64,000 bases of DNA from Salinispora cortesiana (GTDB lineage: Bacteria > Actinomycetota > Actinomycetes > Mycobacteriales > Micromonosporaceae), in NCBI RefSeq assembly GCF_000484695.1, contig NZ_AXVR01000018.1, positions 1 to 64,000 of the forward strand. Direction: 5' to 3'. The translations under genes were made by a program, and so were the position numbers. This document shows positions 35,780 to 46,495 of the stretch, piece after piece (the first letter of the stretch is position 1; each line of letters begins with the position of its first letter). The notes below the pieces were generated by a model. It was not told where the DNA came from. It ran no database searches and saw only the letters and a program-made list of their open reading frames with translations.

Positions 35780-36952
35780 ATGGAGGGCGCCGAACTGGTC
35801 GCACGGGGGGTGCGGGAGCTGTTACCCGTCCTGCGGGAGGGGGCCCAGGAGACAGAGGACCGCCGAACGCTCTCCGCCGAGCACCTCAAGTCACTGGCCT
35901 CCACCGGCTTCTTCCGGCTGCTGCAGCCGGCCTGGTGCGGCGGGCTCGAGGCCAACCCGACGGCCTTCTTCAGCTGCGTCCGCGACATCGCCAGCGCCTG
36001 CGGTTCGACCGGCTGGGTCGCATCGGTGATCGGGGTGCACAACTGGCAGCTGGCCCTCTTCCCCGAACGGGCACAGCGGGACGTCTGGGGCGCCGACCCC
36101 AGCACCCTGATGTCCTCCTCCTACGCCCCCACCGGCAAGATCCAAGAAGTCGATGGGGGGTATCGGGTGAGTGGGCGGTGGAGCTTCTCGTCCGGATGCG
36201 ACCATGCCACCTGGGTCCTGCTCGGCGGCATCGTGCCCAGCCAGGACGACAGCCCCGCCGACTTCCGCACCTTCCTGCTACCCGCGGCCGACTACACGAT
36301 CGAGGATGTCTGGCACACAATCGGTCTGCGGGGCACCGGTAGTAACGACATCGTCGTCTCCGACGTGTTCGTCCCGGCGTATCGATCGCTCAGCTTCGGC
36401 GACACGGCTCGGTGCGTCTGCCCCGGCCAGGAGTGCAACTCCGGGCCGCTCTACCGCATCCCATACGGCTCGATCTTCCCGTACACGATCACCGCCCCGA
36501 TCATCGGAATGGCGACCGGGATGTACGACGCGCACGTGACCCACATGCGCGAGCGGGTCCGCGCCGCCTACGCCGGCGTCCGGGCCGTCGAGGACCCCTA
36601 CTCGCAGGTACGGGTCGCGCGGGCGGCCGCCGACGTGGACGCGGCCTGGCTCACCCTCACCGCCGACATGAGCGAGCTGATGCAGCTGGCCACGGCGGGG
36701 GAGAAGCTGCCGATGCGGCTGCGCCTGCGGGCACGTCGGAACCAGGTTCGGGGCACCGAACTGGCGATCCAGGCCGCGGACCGGCTCTTCGAGAACTCCG
36801 GTGGCCGGGCGATCTACACGAGCCACCCGATCCAGCGCCTCTGGCGCGACGCGCACGCCGGCCGGGTGCACGCCGTCAACGACCCCGAACGCGCCCTGTC
36901 CATGTACGGCAGCGGCGAGTTCGGGCTGTCCATCGCGGACGCGATGGTGTGA
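35780..36952 (+). CDS. hsaA: 3-HSA hydroxylase oxygenase subunit HsaA
   Basis: 390 residues (mycobacterial HsaA is 394). ATG 35780 with GGAGGGG six bases upstream. It is a flavin-dependent monooxygenase with the acyl-CoA dehydrogenase fold: STGFFRLLQPAWCGGLEANP, ACGSTGWVASVIGVHNWQLA, GRWSFSSGCDHATW, and the C-terminal SGGRAIYTSHPIQRLWRDAH. It hydroxylates the aromatised A ring of the secosteroid 3-HSA to the catechol, using reduced flavin from HsaB. It is the first gene of the hsaA-hsaD-hsaC-hsaB operon; hsaD follows after seven bases. Confidence 0.9.
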   Translation: MEGAELVARGVRELLPVLREGAQETEDRRTLSAEHLKSLASTGFFRLLQPAWCGGLEANPTAFFSCVRDIASACGSTGWVASVIGVHNWQLALFPERAQRDVWGADPSTLMSSSYAPTGKIQEVDGGYRVSGRWSFSSGCDHATWVLLGGIVPSQDDSPADFRTFLLPAADYTIEDVWHTIGLRGTGSNDIVVSDVFVPAYRSLSFGDTARCVCPGQECNSGPLYRIPYGSIFPYTITAPIIGMATGMYDAHVTHMRERVRAAYAGVRAVEDPYSQVRVARAAADVDAAWLTLTADMSELMQLATAGEKLPMRLRLRARRNQVRGTELAIQAADRLFENSGGRAIYTSHPIQRLWRDAHAGRVHAVNDPERALSMYGSGEFGLSIADAMV

Positions 36953-36959
36953 GGACGCC

Positions 36960-39257
<2,298 letters not shown>

Positions 39258-39261
<4 letters not shown>

Positions 39262-40784
39262 CGCGCCTCGGCGCTCTCCGCGCGGAGCAGATACTTGAGG
39301 ACCTTGCCCGAGGCGTTGTGTGGCAGCTCGGACCGGACCTCCACCGACCGCGGCACCTTGTAGTTGGCGAGTCGGCTCCGGCAGAACTCGATCACCTCCG
39401 CCGCGGTGAGCGAGTGACCCGGGCGGCAGATCAGGTAGACCTTGCCGACCTCGCCGAGTCGCGGGTCGGGCACGCCGATCACCGCGGACTCGGCCACGCC
39501 CGGGAGCTGCGCCAGCGCGCGTTCGACCTCAGCCGGGTACACGTTGAAGCCGCCGCAGACGTACATGTCCTTGAGCCGGTCGGTGATGGTCAGGTAGCCG
39601 CACTCGTCGAGGTGCCCGATGTCGCCGGTGTGCAGCCACCCCTCGGTGTCGATCGCCGCGGCGGTGGCGGCCGGGTCGTCGAGGTAGCCGAGCATCGTGT
39701 TCGGCCCCCGCAGCAGCACCTCGCCGCCCGGGTCAGCGATGCGGACCTCAAATCCGGCCGCGGCGCGCCCACAGGTCCGCGCCACGGTCTGCGCGTTGTC
39801 GCCCGGCCGGCACATTGTGGCGACCACCGCCTCGGTCAGCCCGTACGCGGTGAGTACGTCCGCGCCGAGCTCCGTGCGGATCTGATCGACGAGGGCCGGC
39901 GGCACGGTGGCCGCTCCGGTCACGGCCAGGCGCAGACTCGACAGGTCGAATCGCCGAGCGTCGGGATGACCGAGCAGGCTGGTGTAGAGGGTGGGCGGCC
40001 CGGGTAGGACGGTGATCCGCTGGTCGGCGATCAGGGCCATCGTCTGGGGCACATCGAAGACCGCCTGCGGCACGATGGCGCTGCCGCTGACCACACAGGC
40101 GAGGATGCCGGCCTTCAGGCCGAAGCTGTGAAAGAACGGGTTGATCACGAGGTAGCGGTCGTCGGGGGCCAGCCGGGCGATGTCGGCCCAGGCGGCAGCC
40201 ACGGCCATCGACTGCCGGTGCGCGCTCATCACGCCCTTGCTGCGCCCGGTGGTGCCCGAGGTGAACAGGATGTCGCTCAGGTCGTCGGGGTTGACCGCGG
40301 CGGCGCGGGCGTCGGCCTCCAGCTCGGGAATCGACCCGCCCCGGGAGACGAACTCGTCCCAACCGGAGGGAACCTGCACGACCAGGCGGGGGAGCTGTTT
40401 GCCTTCCGCCGCGGCGGCGGCTCGCAGCGTGGCGAGTCGGTCGGTGCCGAGGAACGGGTCCACCACGACGAGGCCGCTGGCACCGCTTCGATGGATCACG
40501 TCGAGCGCCTCGATCCCGGTGAACCGGGTGTTGACCGGCACCAGGGTGAGGCCCGCGTAGCTCGCGCCGAGCGCGGCCAGCGCCCACTGCGTCGAGTTGG
40601 GTGCCCAGAGTGCGAGCCGGTCGCCTGGGCGCAGCCCGGCGGCGATCAGTGCCTGTGCCACGCGCCGTACCTCGGCGAGGAGCTCCGCGTAGCTCAGCTG
40701 AGCGACGTCGGGCTCCACCAGGGCCGGCGCCGAGCTGAACTCACGCGCCGCCCGGTGCAGGGCCGCTGGGATCGACGGCATCAT
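39258..40784 (-). CDS. fadD3: Acyl-CoA synthetase, probably FadD3 (HIP-CoA ligase)
   Basis: 508 residues (mycobacterial FadD3 is about 503). ATG 40784, second of two adjacent ATGs downstream of GGGAGG. Adenylate-forming motifs: P-loop FTSGTTGRSKGVMSAH, GLTEAVVATM, GYLDDPAATAAAIDTEGWLH, TGDIGHLDECGYLTITDRLK and the catalytic Lys in NASGKVLKYLL. Next to hsaC/hsaD it should activate HIP, the C/D-ring remnant, for further beta-oxidation. Assignment as FadD3 rests on length and location; another steroid acyl-CoA ligase is possible. Confidence 0.75.
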
Positions 40785-40922
40785 CGGGACCTCCCGGCAC
40801 GATATGGGCCAAGCAAGTGCTTGGTCAGCGTACGTCGGGGTGGGTATCGGCGCCAGTGGATGACGATACGGCGAAAGGTGTGTTGCCGAGGGGTTTCCTT
40901 GCTGGGGGAAGTGGCAGTAGAT

Positions 40923-40936
40923 TAGAACAAGTTCCA
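40923..40936. promoter_or_regulatory. KstR-like operator 5
   Basis: TAGAACAAGTTCCA matches the KstR arms with one mismatch. It sits in the gap between fadD3 (minus) and the DUF3068 gene (plus), 20 bases before the latter's ATG, and a TAATCT-like -10 toward fadD3 overlaps it. Either or both genes may be controlled. Confidence 0.65.
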
Positions 40937-40956
40937 CCTAATGGAAGGGTGTGCTG

Positions 40957-42000
40957 ATGCGACAGAAAATCGGCGCGGTTCTCTTCGGTCTGGGGCTACT
41001 CTGCGTTGTTGTGGCCGTGGGGCTGGTATGGCTGATCGTGCCGGCACTAAAGCAGGTGCCCTACGACGTGACGCCGCCGGATATCGTGGTGGTCGCACCG
41101 TCAGCCACCTTCGTCAGTGCCCGGACCCTGCCCGACGGTGAACCTGCGGTGACTGTCGAAACCGGCACTCTGCGTTCGGAGACAGGTATCAAACCTGACA
41201 ACGAGGCCGCTGCGGAGCTCACCGGAAGCCTCGCCGGCGAAACTCTGATTTGGAACGTGTATCAAGCTACCGACTGGGTGGATCGTGACCTGCCGGTCAA
41301 CCGGGCCGAGAGTCGGATCGCCCTCGACCGGGTGTCCGGTGCCGCAGCCGAGTGGGACGGCCAGTGTTACCGCGACACGGAGGCCGTGGAGTTGGGCACC
41401 ACCGGCTGCGAGGCGGGGAGCATCACGTACGCCGGGCAGCTCTACCTGTTCCCCTTCGATACGAAAAAGCAGACCTATCAGTACTTCGATGGCATCCTGC
41501 GGCAGTCGTTGCCGATGCTGTACCAGGGCGAGGAAGAGGTCGCCGGCCTGGAGACGTACCGGTTCGAGCAGACCGTCCCCCAACGGGAGCTCGACCTGGA
41601 CGAGGAGACGCTGACCCAACTGCTCGGCTTCCTGGCGCCGGAGGCGACGACCGCGACGATGACCTACCGGGCGTCTCGCACGCTCTGGGTGGAGCCGATG
41701 ACCGGTGGCATTCTGGGCTACCGCGAGCAGCAGCACCAGGAGCTGGTGCCAGACGTCGGGCCCCCGGTGGTCATCCTCGACGCCACCTTCCAGTACGACG
41801 ACGCCACCGCCGACGCGGTACTCGAACAGTCCAGAGATGGGCGGGCGCAGTTGCTGTTGCTCGGTCGCAACCTGCCGATCGGCCTGCTGGTGGCAGGGGT
41901 ACTCGCTGCCGCCGCCGGCTTCACGCTGGTGTTCGTGCGCCGCGCCACGACAACCCGGCCGGCGGATGCCGCCGGTGCGGAGCCCACCCAGAAATCTTGA
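40957..42000 (+). CDS. DUF3068 (PorA-family) envelope protein
   Basis: 347 residues. ATG 40957 is favoured, with AAGGG seven bases upstream; GTG 40951 is in frame. An N-terminal helix (GAVLFGLGLLCVVVAVGLVW) and a C-terminal helix (NLPIGLLVAGVLAAAAGFTLV) flank a ~280-residue extracytoplasmic domain typical of DUF3068, with conserved VDRDLPVNRAESRIALDR and VPQRELDLDEETLTQLLGF-type blocks. Members are common in Actinobacteria; one subfamily is linked to porin or envelope functions. Its place behind a KstR-like box suggests a role in steroid uptake or surface adaptation, which is inference. Confidence 0.75.
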   Translation: MRQKIGAVLFGLGLLCVVVAVGLVWLIVPALKQVPYDVTPPDIVVVAPSATFVSARTLPDGEPAVTVETGTLRSETGIKPDNEAAAELTGSLAGETLIWNVYQATDWVDRDLPVNRAESRIALDRVSGAAAEWDGQCYRDTEAVELGTTGCEAGSITYAGQLYLFPFDTKKQTYQYFDGILRQSLPMLYQGEEEVAGLETYRFEQTVPQRELDLDEETLTQLLGFLAPEATTATMTYRASRTLWVEPMTGGILGYREQQHQELVPDVGPPVVILDATFQYDDATADAVLEQSRDGRAQLLLLGRNLPIGLLVAGVLAAAAGFTLVFVRRATTTRPADAAGAEPTQKS

Positions 42001-42291
42001 TAAGCGCTGTTCCGGCCGCTTACTCCCCATGGCGACAACATCACGGCGGTACAGCAGCTCGACCAGCCGCACCGGTCAAGCCTGGGTGCTCGGGAGGCCG
42101 AGCAGGGACCGTTACCCACGGGCGATGCGCCGCGACTCGCCGCCGACGTGCCGCGGCTTCGCGCCGAGCTGGAGGCGGCCCGAGATATGTCGGTGCTGCC
42201 CGACTCCGCAGACCCGGCAGCCGTGGACGCCCTGCACGACCTGGTGGTGCGCACCCGCCTTGCGACCTCGTGCGCTGCTGCGAAGCCTTAA
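42001..42291. other. Gap with a possible gene tail, ending at the tRNA fragment
   Basis: No intact gene. A plus-strand frame ending at 42291 reads RLRAELEAARDMSVLPDSAD then PAAVDALHDLVVRTRLAT; it has helical, coding-like character but no start with a ribosome site. It could be the 3' end of a gene truncated at the tRNA scar. I do not recognise it. Confidence 0.3.
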
Positions 42292-42338
42292 GTCTCTTAA
42301 TCCGCGGGTTCGGGGTTCGAGTCCCTGGCGGCGCACCA
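42292..42338 (+). tRNA. 3' half of tRNA-Lys(CTT): probable attachment-site scar
   Basis: From the anticodon loop CTCTTAA (42294) to an encoded CCA (42338) the sequence matches actinobacterial tRNA-Lys(CTT): anticodon 3' arm TCCGC, T-arm CGGGG-TTCGAGT-CCCTG, acceptor GCGGCGC, discriminator A, CCA. The 5' half is missing: no GCGCCGC acceptor strand, D-arm or GCGGA precedes it. Tyrosine integrases target exactly this part of a tRNA, so the fragment is best read as an att copy left at one end of an integrated element. It cannot encode a functional tRNA. Confidence 0.8.
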
Positions 42339-42346
42339 ACGAGCAA

Positions 42347-42385
42347 GGCCCTGACCTGGTACTTCTGTGCCGGTCGGGGCCTTTT
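42347..42385 (+). terminator. Intrinsic terminator after the tRNA-Lys fragment
   Basis: GGCCCTGACC at 42347 pairs with GGTCGGGGCC at 42372 (one G-T wobble) and is followed by TTTT. A strong terminator directly after CCA is what the native tRNA gene would have, so the sequence to the right is probably original chromosome and any inserted element lies to the left. Confidence 0.8.
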
Positions 42386-42480
42386 CGCGTACGGCGGTGG
42401 TGGTTGGTCGCTCGGTGGGTGCTCGGGAGCCGTTGGATCAGACGGGCCGTGGGTGGACCTGTGCCGCCGTGGTGGACGTG

Positions 42481-42864
42481 TCAGGGGTCCGCGGGGCACG
42501 GCTCGGCGGTAGTGGCCACCGGGGCGTCGGCGTGGGGCCGGTCGCAGGTGACGTACCCGTCGTGGGGGTGAACCCAGCCGTGAGCCGGGTGCGACACGAT
42601 GGTGCGGGCGCACCATCGGCAGATGGCGGTTTCGGTCGGGCAGATGATCATGACGGGCCCCGCTTGGAGGTATGCGGTGAGCAGCGCGCGGATGGCATGG
42701 CGGTAGGTAGGGCAGGGCCAGAGTTCGCCGCAGCGGCAGCGGGTGTCGGAGTCTTCGAGGCGATGTTGGGTGTAGAGGGTGTGGGCAATGCGCCAGCGCT
42801 GGCCATCGCGGCAGCCGGGTGGCGGTTGCACGGGTGGGCTGGTCGGGTCCCAGGGAAGTGTCAT
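42481..42864 (-). CDS. Small Cys-rich hypothetical protein
   Basis: 127 residues from ATG 42864-42862, which overlaps the stop of the upstream gene by four bases (ATGA). It carries CRCGELWPCPTYRHAI, CPTETAICRWCARTI and a His-rich HPAHGWVHPHDGYVTCDRPH segment: several Cys/His sets that could bind zinc. No family is recognised. A longer frame upstream to 43002 overlaps the neighbouring gene and is unlikely. The pair may be a small regulatory or mobile-element cassette. Confidence 0.55.
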   Translation of the reverse strand: MTLPWDPTSPPVQPPPGCRDGQRWRIAHTLYTQHRLEDSDTRCRCGELWPCPTYRHAIRALLTAYLQAGPVMIICPTETAICRWCARTIVSHPAHGWVHPHDGYVTCDRPHADAPVATTAEPCPADP

Positions 42865-43091
42865 GGGCAGTGGAACCAACCGAGGCCGGGGCGCCGGGTG
42901 GCGGCGCCGGTGAGGCCGGGTGTGCGTCGGGGGAGGCGTCCGTAGCGGAGGAAGACGCGTTCGGCTTCGATGCGGTTGTAGCAGGGGCGGTTGGTACCGC
43001 ATGTCCTGCAGCGCAGGAGGTGCTCCTCAATGGTCTGCTGGGCACAGGCCAGGTGGGCCAGCGCCTCGGTGCTGAGGTAGGTGGTGCTCAT
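42861..43091 (-). CDS. Small hypothetical protein with CxxC pair
   Basis: 76 residues from ATG 43091-43089. MSTTYLSTEALAHLACAQQT leads a helix, then EEHLLRCRTCGTNRPCYNRI gives a Cys-x2-Cys-x5-Cys set that could hold zinc, and a basic tail follows. It is coupled to the downstream Cys-rich gene by a four-base overlap, so both are probably real. Family and function are unknown; such pairs recur near actinobacterial regulator genes. Confidence 0.55.
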   Translation of the reverse strand: MSTTYLSTEALAHLACAQQTIEEHLLRCRTCGTNRPCYNRIEAERVFLRYGRLPRRTPGLTGAATRRPGLGWFHCP

Positions 43092-43404
43092 GGCTCTCCC
43101 CGGGGTCAAATTGTGCGCGTCTGCACGCTCCGGTCGGTGTTCGTTGGAGCGGCACCGGGGCGGGTGGGGTTGTGCCCGACGGTCCTGGGAGCGTGATCGT
43201 GCGAACGCCGGCACCCGCCCTGGGCCTGCTTGTCGCGGAGCGGCACGGGCTTGCGTGCGTGACGTTCCGCGATTACCAGTCGACCAGGGGCGGTATGGAA
43301 GTGGAATGTGGTCGAGCCGTGAACAGCGGGAACACGTCTCTTGGCGCGTGAATTCGGTGAACTGCTGTAATCGAACCGGGGCAGTCCCGGTTGGGCGATG
43401 GTGG
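43092..43404. promoter_or_regulatory. Intergenic region upstream of the small Cys-rich gene pair
   Basis: About 310 bases with no credible gene. The promoter of the 43091 gene should lie at 43095-43150. I see no clear operator or hairpin. Confidence 0.4.
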
Positions 43405-43944
43405 CTATCGAGTGGTGGTCCGCGTGGCCGGGGCGTCGGGTGGTTGCGGAGCTGGGGTGAGCGGTTTCACGAAGGCTCGGTTGATCGTGGGGTCCCGGCC
43501 GGGGACATACTGTGCCGTTGGCTGGTAGCCGCTGGCGGCGAACAAGGCGAGCGCGGCGGTGTTGCGGACGCCGGTTTCGAGGATGACCCGCCGGGCGCCC
43601 CAGCCGACTGCGTGGCTCTCCAGCCTGTGCAGCAGTGCCCGGCCGAGCCCGCGTCCCCGTGCCTCAGCTATCAGGTAGGTCTTCCTGACTTCGACGACGC
43701 CGATGCTTCGGTCGTACCAGCGGCAGCCGGCGCAGCCGACGGGACGGCCACCTTGGTACGCAATGACGAAGGTTCCGTTCGGTGGCGAGTACGTGTGCGG
43801 ATCGAGATCGACCGGATCGGCGAAGCCGTACCGGGCAACCTGTTCGTCGCGGAAGGCGCGCAGGAGCCGAGCGGCGTGGGGATGGTCTACCCGGGCTTCG
43901 CGCAGGGCCATCCCTGCGGCGTCGGCCGGTAGAGCGCTTGTCAC
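43405..43944 (-). CDS. GNAT-family N-acetyltransferase
   Basis: 179 residues. GTG 43944 is chosen because GTGA overlaps the stop of the upstream regulator gene. The GNAT core shows motif A with the acetyl-CoA loop (EARGRGLGRALLHRLESHAV), RRVILETGVRNTAALALFAA and GYQPTAQY. It transfers an acetyl group from acetyl-CoA to an amine; the substrate is unknown. Coupling to a TPR-type regulator suggests the two act together, for example in a small resistance or signalling cassette. Confidence 0.8.
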   Translation of the reverse strand: MTSALPADAAGMALREARVDHPHAARLLRAFRDEQVARYGFADPVDLDPHTYSPPNGTFVIAYQGGRPVGCAGCRWYDRSIGVVEVRKTYLIAEARGRGLGRALLHRLESHAVGWGARRVILETGVRNTAALALFAASGYQPTAQYVPGRDPTINRAFVKPLTPAPQPPDAPATRTTTR

Positions 43945-45350
43945 ACCGTCGATAGTGCCGTATCGAACTCCGGCAGGAAATCGGCGACAGCGCTGGATCG
44001 TGCCCGGCGGGCCAGGATCGGTCGTAGTCGCCGCAGGTAGTTGCGCCCGCGCGGTGACTGCACCTGTGGTAGCAGCTCGAGGCCGGTCCGCATGACGGCC
44101 ACAGCTTCGGGCAGGTTGCCGCGCAGCAGGTGGGCGCGGGCGAGGAAGGTCAGGTGGAGCAGACCGGAACGCGCGTAGGGTGGTCGCTCGACGGGTGTGA
44201 TCATGCTGGCGACGGAGTCGGCGAGCAGATCGATGCCCTCGTCGAGCAGCCGGTCGCGGTTGGCTGTCGTCCGTTCGGCGAGTACCACCAGCCCTTGCCC
44301 GGATTCGGCCGCAAGTTGCATGGGGCTCAGGTAGTACAGGAACGACGTGCTGTCCGGGTTCCGGCCGCTTTCGAGCAGCATGGTGGCCCGGTCGGCGCAG
44401 CGGCGAAACCGGGCGAGATCGCCGTCGGCCGCCGCGGCGGTGGCGTCGCGGCCCAGCAGGCGGGCTCGCAGAACGGGATCGGTCCGGCGATCCTCGGCGG
44501 CGGCGGCCTCGGCCAGCCGGACGGCCTGGTGGCCGTGACCGGCGAACGCCGAGACGTAGCTGAGCATGCCGATCGCGTTGGCGGCCCGGTCGTGTGCTGC
44601 CAGAGCCCGGCACACGCCGATGCTGAGCAGTAGGTACCGCTCGGCTGAGCCGTAGCGGCTGGAATCGAAGTGCAACCAGCCCAGTAGTTGGGCGAGATCG
44701 GCGACGATGGCCAGCAGCCTGCGGCCGGTCCGCACGTCGTAGTTGGCGTACTCCACGAGGTCGACGACGTTGCGCAGCTCAGCGGTGACGTATCGCAGGC
44801 TGAGGGTGCCGCCGCCGTGCCGGTCGTCGAGCCGGCGCAATGCCCCCACGTGGGCGGCGATCAGACTGACCTGTTCCGGCAGTACGTGTTCGTGACCGGC
44901 GCGGTTGCGAGCCACGAGCACGGCACTGCGGAGTTGATCGAGGACAGTGGCGGTCAGGTCGGCTCCGCAGGCATCCGCGACAGGGCTGCTCGGAGTCGGT
45001 GCGCTGGTGGTGAGCAGGCTCAGTTCCCGCATGAGGTCGTCGATGTGCGTGAGGGCATCCAGGCCTGCTGCTGCGGACCGTGGTGCCGAGGCCGTACGCG
45101 AACGTCCGGGCCACAGCTGGTCGGCGGTGATCGCGTAGCCGACACGATCGGTGAGCACAGCCGCCGCGATGTCCGGGATGGGCGGCCGGGGCCGGAAGCC
45201 GCGCCGGACCCAGGAGTATCCGGCGGTCGGATCCAACCGGAGCCGGTCGCGGCCCTGGCTGGACAGCCGAGCATTGATGGCGGCAACGAGCTGGCGCGGT
45301 CCCCACTCCGCCAGCAGTAGAAGATCGGCCAGCGCCGACGTCTCGCCCAT
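43941..45350 (-). CDS. TPR-containing transcriptional regulator (actinobacterial XRE-like)
   Basis: 469 residues. ATG 45350 has GGAGG five bases upstream; a second ATG at 45362 is less well placed. The N-terminal ~70 residues are HTH-like (LVAAINARLSSQGRDRLRLD, PTAGYSWVRRGFRPRPP), followed by a linker and a ~330-residue helical region with TPR-like pairs (LLLSIGVCRALAAHDRAANA, DPVLRARLLGRDATAAAADG). This architecture is frequent next to actinobacterial secondary-metabolite and developmental genes. It is divergent from the glycosyltransferase-fusion locus across ~240 bases and could control it. Confidence 0.7.
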   Translation of the reverse strand: MGETSALADLLLLAEWGPRQLVAAINARLSSQGRDRLRLDPTAGYSWVRRGFRPRPPIPDIAAAVLTDRVGYAITADQLWPGRSRTASAPRSAAAGLDALTHIDDLMRELSLLTTSAPTPSSPVADACGADLTATVLDQLRSAVLVARNRAGHEHVLPEQVSLIAAHVGALRRLDDRHGGGTLSLRYVTAELRNVVDLVEYANYDVRTGRRLLAIVADLAQLLGWLHFDSSRYGSAERYLLLSIGVCRALAAHDRAANAIGMLSYVSAFAGHGHQAVRLAEAAAAEDRRTDPVLRARLLGRDATAAAADGDLARFRRCADRATMLLESGRNPDSTSFLYYLSPMQLAAESGQGLVVLAERTTANRDRLLDEGIDLLADSVASMITPVERPPYARSGLLHLTFLARAHLLRGNLPEAVAVMRTGLELLPQVQSPRGRNYLRRLRPILARRARSSAVADFLPEFDTALSTV

Positions 45351-45589
45351 CGGAACCTCCACATCGATCCCCGGTCAGACGGTAGCGGAGAGGCGATCGG
45401 GTCGGCGGCCCTGCTGCGTGGAGTCGTCAATGTTCATGACATTCACGCGATCATCATCGGGCTTCCCGGAGTTCACCACCCGCAGCCCTGCCCGGTGGAG
45501 CCACAGGTGCTCCACTCAAGGGAGATCGACGGCAAGCGAGGTTCCCGCCACGATCACCAACTGTAACCGGGTGGGCGGCGAGGGGTTTC
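45351..45589. promoter_or_regulatory. Divergent promoter region before the 45.6-56.4 kb locus
   Basis: 239 bases between the regulator and the first glycosyltransferase gene. GTTCATGACATTCACGCGAT around 45429 is AT-richer and may hold promoter elements. No inverted repeat stands out. Confidence 0.35.
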
Positions 45590-46495
45590 ATGAATATCAT
45601 CGTGATCCTTGTCCGCCGAGGCCGTAGGTCGTTGGCGGCAGGTTCGAAAAACGAGGGGGTATTGGTGAGCGACGCTGAGACAGCTGGTGAGACTGCGGCA
45701 CCAGCCCGGGGGCCGGTGTGGCGGATCGCGTTCCTGTTCCACGCGGATCTCGGCCTGCTGTCGACGACCCTTCCGCGCTGTCTGGAGGCACTGACCACCT
45801 TGACATCCGAGACCTACGAAGTGGTCGTACTCGCTGACGGAACCCCGGAGGACATCGCTGTCGCGCTGCCCGATCGGATGAGGCAGTGGGGCGTGGACGA
45901 GGTGCAGCTTCGCAGCCGCCGGAGACATATGGCCGGCGGTGACCCCTCGAACAACGGTCATCGCCGCTTCTTTCCGCTGCGTGCCCCGTACTTGATCGTG
46001 ATCGAGGACGACGTCGTCATGTACCGCACCGAGCGTTCGTTCGATGTCCTGAGGACGTGCCGGGAGCTGTTTGAACGCCATCCCGACGTTCCCGTGCTGT
46101 CGAAGGTGAGTGATCATGAGAAGTGGACCTGGAAGCTGGCCGACCGGGGCGCCGTGATTGAGCCCGGAGTTCGATCGGTCAACCGGCTGTCCACCCACTT
46201 CGTCGCCTACGACGTGGCGCGTTTCGTGCCGGTAGCGGAGCGGTTCGGCGGGTTTGACCTTGACGTATTCATCGACCGATCCGACCTCAGCTACAACTGG
46301 GAGGATGTGGTATCGCACGTCGGCACCACCGGTGGCCGCCGCATCGCCTTCCCCGAGTCGTGGCCGCTCGATGTTTATCACTGCGATCGCAAGATCAGCC
46401 CCAGCTCGATGTATCACACGCAGCGGCCTGAGGTGAAGGCTGAAGTCCTTGCGGACCTGGAACGGCGGTACCAGCAGCGGGAGGTGCCTGCTTGA
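45590..46495 (+). CDS. GT2-like glycosyltransferase
   Basis: 301 residues from ATG 45590 (GAGGGG upstream); GTG 45665 with GAGGGGG seven bases upstream would give 276 residues starting just before the fold and is equally likely. Fold signature: VWRIAFLFHADLGLLSTTLP, TYEVVVLADGTPEDIAVALP, and a DxD-like IVIEDDVVMY at ~residue 140. This is a GT-A nucleotide-diphosphosugar transferase. It ends TTGA, overlapping the start of the 1035-aa fusion gene. The acceptor is unknown. Confidence 0.7.
   Translation: MNIIVILVRRGRRSLAAGSKNEGVLVSDAETAGETAAPARGPVWRIAFLFHADLGLLSTTLPRCLEALTTLTSETYEVVVLADGTPEDIAVALPDRMRQWGVDEVQLRSRRRHMAGGDPSNNGHRRFFPLRAPYLIVIEDDVVMYRTERSFDVLRTCRELFERHPDVPVLSKVSDHEKWTWKLADRGAVIEPGVRSVNRLSTHFVAYDVARFVPVAERFGGFDLDVFIDRSDLSYNWEDVVSHVGTTGGRRIAFPESWPLDVYHCDRKISPSSMYHTQRPEVKAEVLADLERRYQQREVPA

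Noticed and set aside
42250..42338. A complete tRNA-Lys gene
   Set aside because: Only the part from the anticodon loop to CCA is present; the acceptor 5' strand, D-arm and anticodon 5' stem are absent.
42112..42339. Minus-strand frame starting MVRRQGLEPRTRG
   Set aside because: This peptide is the familiar antisense translation of tRNA 3' ends; it is an artefact of the tRNA-Lys fragment.
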